DNA of 64,000 bases from contig JBCAMK010000019.1 in assembly GCA_038503065.1 (NCBI GenBank), forward strand, positions 868,001-932,000, written 5' to 3'. Of this stretch, positions 20,395 through 30,564 are shown piece after piece. A model generated the notes under the pieces. The model searched no databases. It saw nothing but the letters and a program-made list of their open reading frames with translations, and was not told the origin of the DNA. Position numbers and translations under genes: made by a program. Source of the stretch: Paragyromitra xinjiangensis. Lineage: Eukaryota; Ascomycota; Pezizomycetes; Pezizales; Discinaceae. The first letter of the stretch is position 1, and every line of letters starts with the position of its first letter.

Positions 20395-22665
20395 ATGAGT
20401 AGTCACCACGATACGGAGATGTCAGACCACCTTGACATTCTCCAAGACGGAGACCCCCGTCATCAACTTACTACTAGGTCAACTGGCCGAGTAGCAAGTA
20501 TCACATCCTCACAGCGTCGCAATCAGCCACGCCATAACACTTCATATGTCGGCTTCCGAAGCCACAGCCGTACACGTCCAGGTCTTACAGGCCTTTGGAA
20601 CACTCTCCCCCGCCCAACCATCGACCAAGGAACAGCCAGCCGGCCGATCCAAATCGAAGGAGCTACGGAAGTTCCACGGTTGACCATAAACGACTCCCCA
20701 CGTCAGGTGGAGGTCATGCACGCAATCCAAGCAGCATTCGAGTTCATAGTCGAAAGACAAGACCAAGCAGCAGTAGGCTTTAGTGTAGGAGTGGAGGCTC
20801 TTAGCAAAGAGAATCAAGCGCTCTACATTCAGTTAGCCGAGGTTCAGAGGAACATCGAGCAGGGCAACCAATACGCCGATGGCGAGTTAACCGAGATGCT
20901 TGGACGTGTCCAAGGTCTTGAGGTAGCGGCTCAAGAGGCGATCGATGAGATGGAAATCCGAAACATCCAACGTCTCGCAAGCGTTGCCACCCATTTTGAA
21001 CAACGTGAACAGGAACACCGTAGAGTCACCGAGCAGGTCAAGCACGGGCTGGATGCAGAGATTGCTCATACCCAGCGAAAAGTGGACGAATACCTCACTA
21101 CTACCCTCGTCGACGTCATTGACAGCAGAATCAGTGAAGCTCAACGTGCTCGCTCACAACGGGACGACTCTCACCCGGCGGAAGCAACCCGACGTCTCAC
21201 AAGGAGTGAGAAAGGAAAGGATCGGGAACCCCAAACTACCGCAGGTCCATCGGGGACCCAAGGGAACGGAGGACGAGGACCACCGAGATCCCCATGGGTT
21301 CCCATTGCACCAGCAAGTTCTCACAGTTCGCAAGACGGAGGAGATGTTGTGGTAGGACTAAGTCCAGCCGAACAAGCAGCCATGCTAGCCAGAATGCGTG
21401 AGGATAGAAGACGCTTAGCCGCCGGAAAACTAGCCTGGGAAGAAAACCAGAGACGGCGTAGTATAAGCCAAACCCCTGCCCCCAATCACCAACCTCCACC
21501 TCCCCCAGTGGACCCACAAGGCCCAGCGGTCCACAACCACTATTACGCAGCTGCTCCTAGTGGCGCCAGACATCACAAAATCCCTATCAGCGAACCAGAA
21601 AAGTTCACCGCTGCCACCAACCAGGACCTGAAAACCTGGATTCGAAGCCTCGAAGTTTACTTCAAGGTAAACAGCTTTATGTGGACCTCAGATGAGTATA
21701 AAATCCACTATGCAGCAGGGCGTTGCGATGGACCCAAGGTTAGACCCTACGTCATCATGTATACTAACAAGATGGATGGAGCGGAAGGATACGCCCGTAT
21801 CCCTGCATATTCGTACTGGGTGAACTTCGTCGAAAAGATGACCGAAATTTTCGGATCCCCGGACGAACAACGTGACGCAGTCCATGCTATGGACAAGGTC
21901 ACCTACACCACCATCGAAGACTACCTACTGAAGATGAGTAGTCTTAACCTTAAGGTCAGGATGACGGGAATTTTGTGGAGGATGAAGGTGGAATCGAAGG
22001 TCCCTGTGAAGATCCGGGAGATGATGCTCCCCTTTGGTAAGATCTATGACGATGAGCAGTGGATAGAGCAGTTGCGGGAGGTTGGAAGGGCAAGAGAAGA
22101 GTTTGATTACCATGTCAAACTAGAGAACCGTGGACTCCCGGCCACAGACAGCCGAGGGAAAGCGGAGGAAAAGAAAAAGGAAAGTCGTAGGGAGAAGGGT
22201 TTCAATAGCCGCTTTAAGAAGGAGTCCACTGGCAGTGCTGGACCATCTAAGGACAAGCCCCCCAAGGAGGAAAAACCCACTAACACTCAGGGAAGCCCAC
22301 CGGATTGGAAGAAGCTCCACTACGGTGTCCCCGAGGATCTAATCCAGAAAAGGCGAAAAGCAAAAGCCTGCACCCGCTGCGGACGCACCGAGTGCCACTG
22401 GAAGACTTGCGACATGAAGGAACCGAGAACAGTCTCGGCAGCTGAATTGACTCGCAAACGAAAGTGGGTCAAACCCAACGAGGAGGCCACCACAGCCTTA
22501 GAAAAGCGGATGAAGTTAGTGCCCAAGATGAGGACCGCGACAGTGTCTTCGGCGGAGAGGACTGTGAGCAGAGTCTCTGTTCCAAAAGGACAGAGCTCCA
22601 AAACCCCTATTAACTTGTATACCAACATGGACTCCGACGAAGAAATGTCGGGGGATTTTCCTTAA
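20395..22665 (+). CDS. gag: Gypsy gag, 756 aa
   Basis: Capsid/nucleocapsid protein of the gypsy element. The N-terminal half has a long helical, Gln/Glu-rich part (about residues 100-240, coiled-coil-like), then a basic and Pro-rich linker. The retrotransposon gag domain spans about 400-580 (FTAATNQDLKTWIRSLEVYF to AREEFDYHVKLENRG). Near 659 is one knuckle, CTRCGRTECHWKTC, with unusual spacing compared with CX2CX4HX4C. ATG 20395 is the first start after the PBS and is preceded by CACC. The frame closes at 22665; pol lies in the -1 frame and is already open across the gag stop. Confidence 0.9.
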   Translation: MSSHHDTEMSDHLDILQDGDPRHQLTTRSTGRVASITSSQRRNQPRHNTSYVGFRSHSRTRPGLTGLWNTLPRPTIDQGTASRPIQIEGATEVPRLTINDSPRQVEVMHAIQAAFEFIVERQDQAAVGFSVGVEALSKENQALYIQLAEVQRNIEQGNQYADGELTEMLGRVQGLEVAAQEAIDEMEIRNIQRLASVATHFEQREQEHRRVTEQVKHGLDAEIAHTQRKVDEYLTTTLVDVIDSRISEAQRARSQRDDSHPAEATRRLTRSEKGKDREPQTTAGPSGTQGNGGRGPPRSPWVPIAPASSHSSQDGGDVVVGLSPAEQAAMLARMREDRRRLAAGKLAWEENQRRRSISQTPAPNHQPPPPPVDPQGPAVHNHYYAAAPSGARHHKIPISEPEKFTAATNQDLKTWIRSLEVYFKVNSFMWTSDEYKIHYAAGRCDGPKVRPYVIMYTNKMDGAEGYARIPAYSYWVNFVEKMTEIFGSPDEQRDAVHAMDKVTYTTIEDYLLKMSSLNLKVRMTGILWRMKVESKVPVKIREMMLPFGKIYDDEQWIEQLREVGRAREEFDYHVKLENRGLPATDSRGKAEEKKKESRREKGFNSRFKKESTGSAGPSKDKPPKEEKPTNTQGSPPDWKKLHYGVPEDLIQKRRKAKACTRCGRTECHWKTCDMKEPRTVSAAELTRKRKWVKPNEEATTALEKRMKLVPKMRTATVSSAERTVSRVSVPKGQSSKTPINLYTNMDSDEEMSGDFP

Positions 22666-22835
22666 GTCGACTACCTGTTCAGGAAGTAGCAGACGTTAAC
22701 CAAACATTCGAAAGCCTGAAAATTGAAGATAGAATTGTCTCTGTCCTGGAGACCGAAAAACCCAAAAACAATTTAAAGCGCAAAACGGCGGATTCCTCGG
22801 AAACCTCCAACAAAAAGAAGTGTGTCGAACCCACA
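22666..22835 (+). other. Gag-pol overlap/linker, open in the pol frame
   Basis: The pol frame (-1 relative to gag) is open from before the gag stop through 22835, encoding a Lys/Glu/Ser-rich linker that ends at the VFVRPRGQ start of pol. This favours a -1 frameshift near the T-rich GATTTTCCTTAAG at the gag end over independent initiation. I do not see a classic heptamer with certainty. Confidence 0.5.
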
Positions 22836-25800
22836 GTGTTCGTCAGGCCGCGTGGCCAGGTTTTCCTAGTGTTGAATGGCCAGAAGGTAGTGGCCAATGT
22901 TTTGCTGGATTCTGGAAGTAATGTATTTCTCATGTCTCCTTTGTTTGTTGAAAAATTGTCGGTCCCACAGGTGAAAAGAGACGTCCCGGTTGCAGTGAAG
23001 AACTTCGCAGGCGGAGTTGTGGCAGGCGCGGGACAAGCCTTTACTAATAGTATTACCATGATTATGGGCAATAATCATACAAGCACGATAGCGTGTGAGA
23101 TTGGACCTGTCGAGGCTGGGTTAGACATAATAGTGCCAGGGGGTTGGTGGTTGACGGATCATCGGTTGAGCAACCCTTACGACCACGCAAACTGGAAGTT
23201 CGAATCTCCTGGTTGCTGTGACCAGTGCTTGGTGACGACGGCTCCTCTTAATGAGTTCGATCATATCAAGTATGATGAATGGCTTGGGCTGGATGAAAAT
23301 GCAAAGATAATCGGAATGGTAACCGCGGTCGAAGAAGAATTAGAGTTACTCAAGCAGCTCCCGGCTCCCTACCACCGATTTGTGGATCTTTTTGGTACCC
23401 CTCTCCAGCGAAGCCTACCTGAGCACAGGCCATTTGATCATGCGATCGACCTCGAACCCGGGACAACCGCCCCGTGGGGTCCAATATATAAGCTTTCGGA
23501 GAAGGAACTCGAGGTTCTCCGTAAGTACTTGGACAAAATGGTGGCCGAAGGGAAAATCAGACCCAGCAAGTCACCTGCAGGATCTCCCATATTGTTCGCG
23601 CCGAAACCAAACGGAGGCCTACGCTTATGCGTAGACTACCGTGGCTTGAATAAGGTAACAGTGAAGAACCGGTACCCCCTGCCGCTAATGTCCGAGCTTC
23701 GTGATAGGGTGAACGGGGCGAAAGTCTTCACCAAACTGGACCTCAAGGACGGTTTTCACCTGATCAGGATTAAAGAAGGAGACGAGTGGAAAACTGCATT
23801 CCGCACTCGTTATGGCCACTTTGAGTACACCGTTATGCCTTTCGGGTTGGCTAACGCGCCAGCTTCCTTCCAAGATATGATGCAACAGGTTCTCCGTGAA
23901 TTCTTGGACCAGGGTGTCGTTGTTTACATCGATGATATCCTCATTTACTCTAGCTCCCAGGAGGAACATGAGGTCCTGGTAACCAAAGTCTTGCAGCGGT
24001 TGCAAGACGAGGGACTAGCTGTAGCCATAAACAAGAGTATCTTTCATACCAAGGAAGTTGAATTCTTGGGCTACATTATCTCAGACAAAGGTGTGGCCAT
24101 GTCGTTGGCAAAGGTTGAATCAATCCTATCGTGGGAAACCCCGAAGAGCGTTCGCGACGTACAAGTTTTTATCGGTTTTGCCAATTTCTACCGACGTTTC
24201 ATCGAAAACTTCTCGCAAGTCGCCAGTCCCCTGACCTCGCTCACCAAAGGCGACCCCAAACAATTCCACTGGGGAGATAAACAAGCGATCGCCTTCGAAT
24301 ACCTTAAAGTAGCCTTCATGACCGCCCCCATCCTTTGCCATTTTGCGCCGGAACGCCAGACTGTCGTTGAAACTGACGCCTCAGATTATGCCTTGGGCTG
24401 CGTCCTCTCCCAAATTATCGATAAAAAGCTACACCCTGTGGCTTTCCACTCCCGAAAATTCAATAAAGCCGAATTGAATTATGAAGTACACGACAAGGAG
24501 TTACTAGCAATAGTGACCGCCTTTAAGGAATGGCGACATTACCTTGAGGGAAGTAAACTTCAGGCCATTGTCTACACTGACCACAAGAATCTCGAGTACT
24601 TTATGAAGGAAACCCGAATTCTCAATCGTCGACAGGCCAGATGGGCGGAATATTTGTCGTCATTCGACTTTAAAATAATTTATCGACCGGGAACGTCAGG
24701 AGGAAAGCCCGATGCACTGTCTAGGCGTCCGGAGTATCGCCCTAAGGAGGGGGATACAACACAGCCTGTTGAAGCTATGTTCCGCACCGGCCAGCTCGAT
24801 ATGACTGGCCGCCTGAGTAAGTCAATTGTCGTATCCTTAATTCATAGAGACGATGATGACCCAGGTGTAAATTATGAAAACGGTAAACAAACGAGCTATT
24901 CGGAGCTGGCCTCCAATGGCAACCACCACCACTATAATTCTAATCCTAATACACCTTGTGAGGAGCTACTCATTTCTACAGCCTCCCTCACCGCGCTTCA
25001 GGTTCTAAAATTCGACACGGATTTCCTGGAGCAAGTTAGTTCGCAAGTAGAGTTGGATGAAGGATACAAGGAAGTCCTTCAATCGGTAACGCAAGGCAGC
25101 ACAGACAAGAAATTCCAACATTACACAGTGAAGGATGGACTCCTCTTTTGGAAAAACAGGTTGACGGTACAAGACAATGAAGAATTAAAAACATTGATCC
25201 TAGAGAACGAACACGACTCGAAAGTCGCTGGGCACTTCGGCATAGACAAAACAATTGAGCTAGTCCAGAGAAACTTTTACTGGCCCCGAATGACCGCCTG
25301 GATAACGGATTATGTCCGTTCATGCGACCCGTGTCAACATAACAAATCAGTTCGTCACAAGAAGTATGGTCTCCTGCAGCCGCTGGAGACCCCATACGCC
25401 CCATGGGTGTCGATATCAACCGATTTCATTGTCCAGTTACCTGAGTCCCGAGGATATACCCAGATCTGTGTAGTGGTCGACCGGTTCACCAAGATGGCGC
25501 ATTTCATCCCATTAGAAGAAAGAGCAATGGCAAGTGACGTGGCGAAGGCGTTTGTGGATAAAGTATGGAAGCTGCATGGACTGCCGAAGGAGATAGTTTC
25601 TGATCGAGACGCAAAATTTACTGGCGAATTCTGGACCTCACTATGCAAACTTTTAGAGATCAAGTCCAGCAAATCATCGGCCTTCCACCCCCAGACTGAT
25701 GGACAAACCGAACGAGTCAACCAAGTACTCGAAGCCTACCTAAGAAATTTTGTTAATTACGATCAGGACGACTGGTATGACCTTTTACCTTTGGCGGAGT

Positions 25801-26489
25801 TCGCGTACAACAATGCAGAAGCCTCTGCAACCGGCATCAGTCCTTTCTTTGCAAACCACGGATTCCATCCACGAACCACCTTCACAGTAGACAGGGAAGT
25901 CAAGAACCCTGCATCCAAACTTTACGCCCACTGGCTTCAAACAGTTAATGATTTCGCAACTTCCTCCCTCAAAGCAACTCGAGCAACCATGAACAAATAC
26001 TTCGATAAAAAGCGACAAGAAGAACCTTCATTCAAGGTCGGCGATCTAGTAATGCTGGATGCACGTAACATCAAAACCAAGCGTCCAACTCGGAAACTAG
26101 CACCAAAATCCTATGGCCCCTTTCCCATTACCCGTGTCGGAACCAGAGCATGCACCCTTGATCTTGGAGGACGGTGGAAAATATTCCCCACCTTCCATGT
26201 CTCTCTATTAGAACCTTACCGACACAGCATACGGGCCGCACGAAATCAAGACAGACCGCCGCCAGACGATATCGAAGGACAACTCGAGTATGAGGTGGAA
26301 TATATAGTCAGAAGCGAAAAACGACCTACTGGAAGTGGCCGCCGCCGTGGCTCTAGGATGTTCTACCTTGTCAAATGGGTGGGATATTCGGATGATGAAA
26401 ACTCTTGGGAACCGGGAGACGAATTGGGGAATGCCGCAGAAGCCGTTGCCGATTTTCATAGACTCTACCCCCAACAGCCTAAGCCATAA
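22836..26489 (+). CDS. pol: Gypsy pol: protease-RT-RNase H-integrase-chromodomain, 1217 codons from the first GTG
   Basis: Residues counted from 22836. Protease LLDSGSNVFL near 25; RT with KLDLKDGFHLIRI and YIDDILIYSS near 364; RNase H ETDASDYALGCVLSQ near 511 (Ty3-type, with TDHKNLEYF); integrase zinc region GHFGIDKTIELV..NFYWPRM..CDPCQ near 795-835 and DDE core ISTDFIVQLP, VSDRDAKFTGEFW, HPQTDGQTERVNQV; chromodomain YEVEYIVRSEKRP to FYLVKWVGYSDDENSWEP at about 1150-1205. All motifs look intact. The chromodomain at the integrase C-terminus marks the chromovirus group and should steer integration to modified chromatin. Expressed as a gag-pol fusion by -1 frameshifting, or from an upstream start. 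Confidence 0.95.
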   Translation: MFVRPRGQVFLVLNGQKVVANVLLDSGSNVFLMSPLFVEKLSVPQVKRDVPVAVKNFAGGVVAGAGQAFTNSITMIMGNNHTSTIACEIGPVEAGLDIIVPGGWWLTDHRLSNPYDHANWKFESPGCCDQCLVTTAPLNEFDHIKYDEWLGLDENAKIIGMVTAVEEELELLKQLPAPYHRFVDLFGTPLQRSLPEHRPFDHAIDLEPGTTAPWGPIYKLSEKELEVLRKYLDKMVAEGKIRPSKSPAGSPILFAPKPNGGLRLCVDYRGLNKVTVKNRYPLPLMSELRDRVNGAKVFTKLDLKDGFHLIRIKEGDEWKTAFRTRYGHFEYTVMPFGLANAPASFQDMMQQVLREFLDQGVVVYIDDILIYSSSQEEHEVLVTKVLQRLQDEGLAVAINKSIFHTKEVEFLGYIISDKGVAMSLAKVESILSWETPKSVRDVQVFIGFANFYRRFIENFSQVASPLTSLTKGDPKQFHWGDKQAIAFEYLKVAFMTAPILCHFAPERQTVVETDASDYALGCVLSQIIDKKLHPVAFHSRKFNKAELNYEVHDKELLAIVTAFKEWRHYLEGSKLQAIVYTDHKNLEYFMKETRILNRRQARWAEYLSSFDFKIIYRPGTSGGKPDALSRRPEYRPKEGDTTQPVEAMFRTGQLDMTGRLSKSIVVSLIHRDDDDPGVNYENGKQTSYSELASNGNHHHYNSNPNTPCEELLISTASLTALQVLKFDTDFLEQVSSQVELDEGYKEVLQSVTQGSTDKKFQHYTVKDGLLFWKNRLTVQDNEELKTLILENEHDSKVAGHFGIDKTIELVQRNFYWPRMTAWITDYVRSCDPCQHNKSVRHKKYGLLQPLETPYAPWVSISTDFIVQLPESRGYTQICVVVDRFTKMAHFIPLEERAMASDVAKAFVDKVWKLHGLPKEIVSDRDAKFTGEFWTSLCKLLEIKSSKSSAFHPQTDGQTERVNQVLEAYLRNFVNYDQDDWYDLLPLAEFAYNNAEASATGISPFFANHGFHPRTTFTVDREVKNPASKLYAHWLQTVNDFATSSLKATRATMNKYFDKKRQEEPSFKVGDLVMLDARNIKTKRPTRKLAPKSYGPFPITRVGTRACTLDLGGRWKIFPTFHVSLLEPYRHSIRAARNQDRPPPDDIEGQLEYEVEYIVRSEKRPTGSGRRRGSRMFYLVKWVGYSDDENSWEPGDELGNAAEAVADFHRLYPQQPKP

Positions 26490-26680
26490 GCTGTTTGCAA
26501 ATTTATTTTCTTTGCGTTTTTGATGTTGTATTTTTCTACTGAACGTCCTTAGATGCGGGGAAACTTTTACCACTGTGGCCAAGCAAACACAGTGGATTTT
26601 ATGTACCCAAGACGCTAAGGGACTCGCTGTATCACAGATTCATTTGTATTTTCTCATATTGTTATTCGGGACGACTAACC

Positions 26681-26694
26681 TAGGAGGGGGATAC
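26681..26694 (+). promoter_or_regulatory. Polypurine tract of the gypsy element
   Basis: TAGGAGGGGGATAC lies directly before the right LTR at 26695 and would prime plus-strand synthesis. Confidence 0.8.
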
Positions 26695-27725
26695 TGTTAT
26701 ACCTATGGCTATAGGCGTGCAGTGGTCTCCCTGTTACCCTACCTACGTAGGGAGTTACCCTACCTTCCATTTGGTCACCTTCCCGTCTTCGTTGGACCCC
26801 TCTGTGGCTGCCTGTTGCGATATTGGCCTTCCCAGCCTATTCCCAGGCAGTTACCCTGCCTTCCCCGGTTACCCGGCCGTTACCCTGCCTTCAGCAGCGA
26901 GTAGATCGAGAAGGGGGGACACCCGCAAAATATCCGCGTCCCGGAAACTAAAAGTAACCCTTTGGTCGTCAACGGCGCCCTTCCCGCGGAACGTGACCCG
27001 GAGGGTATGTATGAGAGGTCTTCATAGGGCAACTTGGGGCGCCGAGTCACGTGGGCTATTCGGATTAGTCATCAGAGGTCTCCTGCCCGCGCTACGGGGC
27101 TCCAAACACCAGCTGTCGCAACAAAACGATATCGTGTAACCACCTACTCGATCGGGCGAACGCAACCGTCGCAACCGTATCATCGCCACGGCGATCCGAA
27201 GATTACTGAACGAGGGGTAAGCGTCGGAAGTTGGAGATATCGGCTTCGCCGATAGGATGTCGGATAAATGGATAAGCGAGTTAGTTCAATTTGTAATAGT
27301 AGATAGTTTAGTCCGTCGACCCAAGCTACAAAGAACACACAGTAGTAAAGAGGACGGGATATAAATACTCTTGCATTGGACGTCAATTCTGAGTCGATCA
27401 TCATCGAGGAAGAACGAGCCTTATCAATATTATTTTGTTACCAACATACTTTGTTCCGTGATAAATTCTCCATCGTATCGAGTTGTTTAGCATAGCTTCG
27501 CGCTTCAACACTCGTGTCCTTCCTATTGAGAAAGTTCTTTCAACGGAACAGCCCCGACCCTTATCTCGCTTAAACTATCGTTGCCTTTGTGCGGTTCATA
27601 AGAAGTTGTCAGGACGTGCGCTCAGGTATTGTGCTACGGATAGTAGCCGGTCGAGTTACAGAGTCTAGAGAGCTATCTAAAGCTTCGCTTAGAATTCAGT
27701 AGTGGTGCGAAGTACCGGTCTTACA
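26695..27725 (+). repeat. Gypsy right LTR, 1031 bp
   Basis: Same length as the left LTR. Differences seen: TTCGG here for TTTGG, CTACGGGG for CTACAGGG, CTCAGG for CTCGGG, and the hairpin loop TTC (27238-27254) for GAA. Confidence 0.95.
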
Positions 27726-29889
27726 CTGCCTCAGTAGAAAACATGGGGATCCCTCCATACTGCTTAACGTGCTCATGGAAGTGCGTTAAGAGGTGCATCT
27801 TTGGAAAGTTGAAGTGGCTTTCTTCCTGCCGCGTTTCAATGAGTAGCTCTCTCCTTTCGAGCCTATCAGCATCCTCCAGTCGCCTTTTTCTTGATCCTGT
27901 AAAAGGATGCCGGGCATCCTGAGATAACTTCAAGCGTTTGACTGTTGCTCGTGCCTTGGCGCCTGCTTTCTTCGAAGCTCTGAATTCTAGGAATATATCC
28001 TTATGCTGGTGGAAGTCAGCGAGGTATTGATCCATATATCGCAAGGTTTCAGGTGTATGGCTCCGATACTGTGCCATACGGTGGAAATCGATAAAACTCC
28101 GCACGCAAAGGATAGCTCGCTTGAAAGGATATAGCTCATCCTTCGAAGGATTGAGCAACGCAACTGCAAACGCTCTGAGAAGGATACGGCCAAGATTGCG
28201 CATCTCCTTGCCCTGCCACTGGGTGACCTCTCGATAGGCCTTTGTTGGCCTAGTCAGGCCTGGGAAGGGGGGTATCGACATCCAGACTTCGTCAAATGCC
28301 TGCTGCCTCTTGTGCTTCTCAAGGAAGCTCTCTATCCACTCCATCAAATGCTTCAATAAACCGAGATATATATTATGCAGGAGGTCTGGCTTGTGAAGGT
28401 CCCCAGCGCGAGGGAGGTGTGGCATCCCCCAAAAGACGTTGAATGGCGCTTTCAGCCCTCGTTCGACGAGATACTCCAATTCCTGAGGATCTCCAGTATC
28501 GGCGAAGGATTGCGCCACTTCCTGATACTCCTTATCGTTTCACTTCGGGCTGCTGACTAGCTCACCAAGTTGGTCTGGTCTGACCTCGCACTTTGGGCAG
28601 GCGTTTTGCTGCAGGTTGTGGAGTTGGCAATGCTCTGCGTGGTCAGCCATCCAAGCACAAAGGATTGGATAGCACATTCGGTACTGAGCATCCGCACATG
28701 CTAGTCGGATTCCGATCATCCCAGCCTCCCTCATATCCTTCAAAAGGATGCTTAGAACCTCGTACAATATATCCCTATTGGCTTCCCGGCGGAGCCTATT
28801 GATTGAATTGTCCTTGGTAAACTTTGGAGGGATTGGGAGGAGTGCCACAAGGACCATGGCCATATTCGTTGGCTGATTTCTAATCTCAGAAGGGATATTC
28901 CCTATCGTCAAGTAGATTGGCCAAGCCTTCTTGTCGCCTGAGAAATTGGTAAGATGTGTGCCATCCGATGCGCAGATGACTGGAATCACTGTGGCTCCGC
29001 GAGGTAAGCTTTCCTAGCCACGAGAATTAGCAGAATAATGGATACGTAGGAGGGAATAGCTAACCTGTATCTCCCACCACCAGTCTGCTGTATGCAGCTC
29101 AGAATACATCCTCTCTCCGCTGTTGTTGTATTCTCGGATTGGACGATAGACCATATCCTTGGCATATGCCGGCTGTTTGAGCAAGTATTGGATACAGGCC
29201 AGTATTGGCCTGAAGTAATACCACGTCACTCTTTTCATCATCCCCTCCATGACTTCACAACTCCCTCGCTGCCAGTGTGCCTGGCCTAAATCCGGATCTA
29301 TCCTATCAAGGAGTCTGTGCATCGTATGGGCAGACCTAAATCCTGGCACAGGAGTACAGAGCTCCTCGTTGAAATACTCGTTGATACGGGTTTTTGCTAT
29401 TCCGCTCTCCATCATCCACCTAGCGAGCTTGAAGTCAAAAGCCGTCTCAAATGGAGTGTATGGGTTTGAAAGGAGGAATTCGACAACCTCCTGATGATCC
29501 TCCACATCCCCCAAAGAGCCTGCTGCATCGGCAAATTGAATTACCCCTGGGCCAGACAGCTGCATGGGCCCTATACTAGTATTCACGTCATTATCCTCCG
29601 TATCGGAAGGATTCTCGTCATCCTTCTCACTTCCGCCTGCAGTGCTCCCATTTGACGATGTGCCTCCTTCTGAGTCAGAGCAGATATCTTCCCAGTCACT
29701 GTCTGGATTCTTTTTGCGCCATGAACCAACTGTTGCACCATCCTGATTATCCTCTTCGGATTGGGAGCCTCCTTGACCAAATACTATGGAGGTATGCTTA
29801 GGGTGGATATCCACCATGTGGGTATGTAATGATATAGCTGAGCTGTAGGTGCGGCGGCACAGTGGGCAACGGGATCTTGAAACCTCCAT

Positions 29890-30564
29890 ATCAACTTGAA
29901 GGATGCTGGAACTCGCTTGGCAATAGAATGCCCTTGCCGGGAGAAAGTATGATATCAATACTCGCTAAGAGAAATTAGGATGCTGACACTCGCTGATAGG
30001 AAGTAGGATATTTGCTCACTATTGGGAGGATCCAGGCTAGAGCTTGCGCGGGAGCGGAATGTTGCCCCGTGGAGGATTTGCGGCGATCGCTGGAAATCAG
30101 CCTCGGGGATGCTAATGCCGAGGAGAAGTAGAACGCTGAGAGGGAGTAGGATGCTGGAAAAGAGTAGGATGCTGTAACTTGCTGAAGTGGAGTGATATTG
30201 GTCGCTAGAGTAGGAGTCTACTACTCGTAAAGGTAGGAAGCTCTTGCTGCTGCTCGTTGGAGTTCAGGGGGTGTTGATATGAGGTTGAAATATGGGAGCA
30301 GGCTAATCCCAAAATAGGAGGTGTAGGCGTCGCTTAGTGGTTTCGAGGTGGGTTAGGGTTGGCCTGCGCACAGATCCTATCAATACCTCACATATGACCT
30401 CATAAACGCTGCCAGGGCAAACAAATCCTGCTTCTCCTCCTCTTCAGCTTCCTCTTCAGCTTCCTCCTCGCTCTCCTCCATCCTCTGCAACCTTCTCTCC
30501 TAGCTTGCCTAAGCTCGCGATACTATATATCCTTCCTAAACCAACTTGATAATACTGTTTCAAG
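29890..30564. promoter_or_regulatory. Divergent intergenic region between transposase and cargo gene 1
   Basis: 675 bp without a convincing ORF. It is full of AGGATGCTG / TAGGATGC / GAGGAT words and GCTGA repeats (29970-30190). ACTATATATCC at about 30520 is a candidate TATA box 45 bp before the cargo gene 1 ATG. TCTTCAGCTTCC repeats occur at 30446-30470. Confidence 0.5.

Larger units (their letters stand above)
19321..27725 (+). mobile_element. Full-length Ty3/gypsy chromovirus-type LTR retrotransposon
   Basis: 8405 bp with two 1031-bp LTRs (TG...CA), gag and pol ORFs, a PBS candidate at the left LTR edge and a polypurine tract at the right one. It lies in the Plavaka transposase. Flanks are CCGCC (19316-19320) and CTGCC (27726-27730), a 5-bp duplication with one difference. 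The LTRs differ by three substitutions, all CpG transitions, plus an inverted hairpin loop, so insertion was recent. Both gag and pol frames are open. Confidence 0.95.
18420..29889 (-). pseudogene. Plavaka-type transposase, split by the gypsy element and by one TGA
   Basis: Reading on the minus strand from ATG 29889: exon 29889-29065, intron 29064-29014 (51 bp, GTTAGC...CTAG), then 29013-27726, the gypsy insertion, and 19315-18420. Removing the intron, the LTR element and one 5-bp duplication gives 1003 codons in a single frame. It has an N-terminal C2H2 finger (CPLCRRTYSSAISLHTHMVDIH), an acidic linker, then Plavaka family blocks: TADWWWEIQ, VICASDGTHLTNFSGDKKAWP, YLTIGNIPSEIRN, HKPDLLHNIYLGLLKHLMEW, MHLLTHFHEHVKQYG, across the insertion STEAGETAHRQQIK, and RNDWVWVQ, GALRGRLPAKVL, WLVNNQIDLTTFNEIY. 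A TGA at 28540-28542 stands where CGA is likely. Role by family: cut-and-paste transposition in the nucleus. Confidence 0.85.

Noticed and set aside
23601..23800. tRNA or rRNA genes anywhere in the window
   Set aside because: I found no cloverleaf with matched A/B boxes and no rRNA-like conserved blocks; a dedicated tRNA scan would be decisive.
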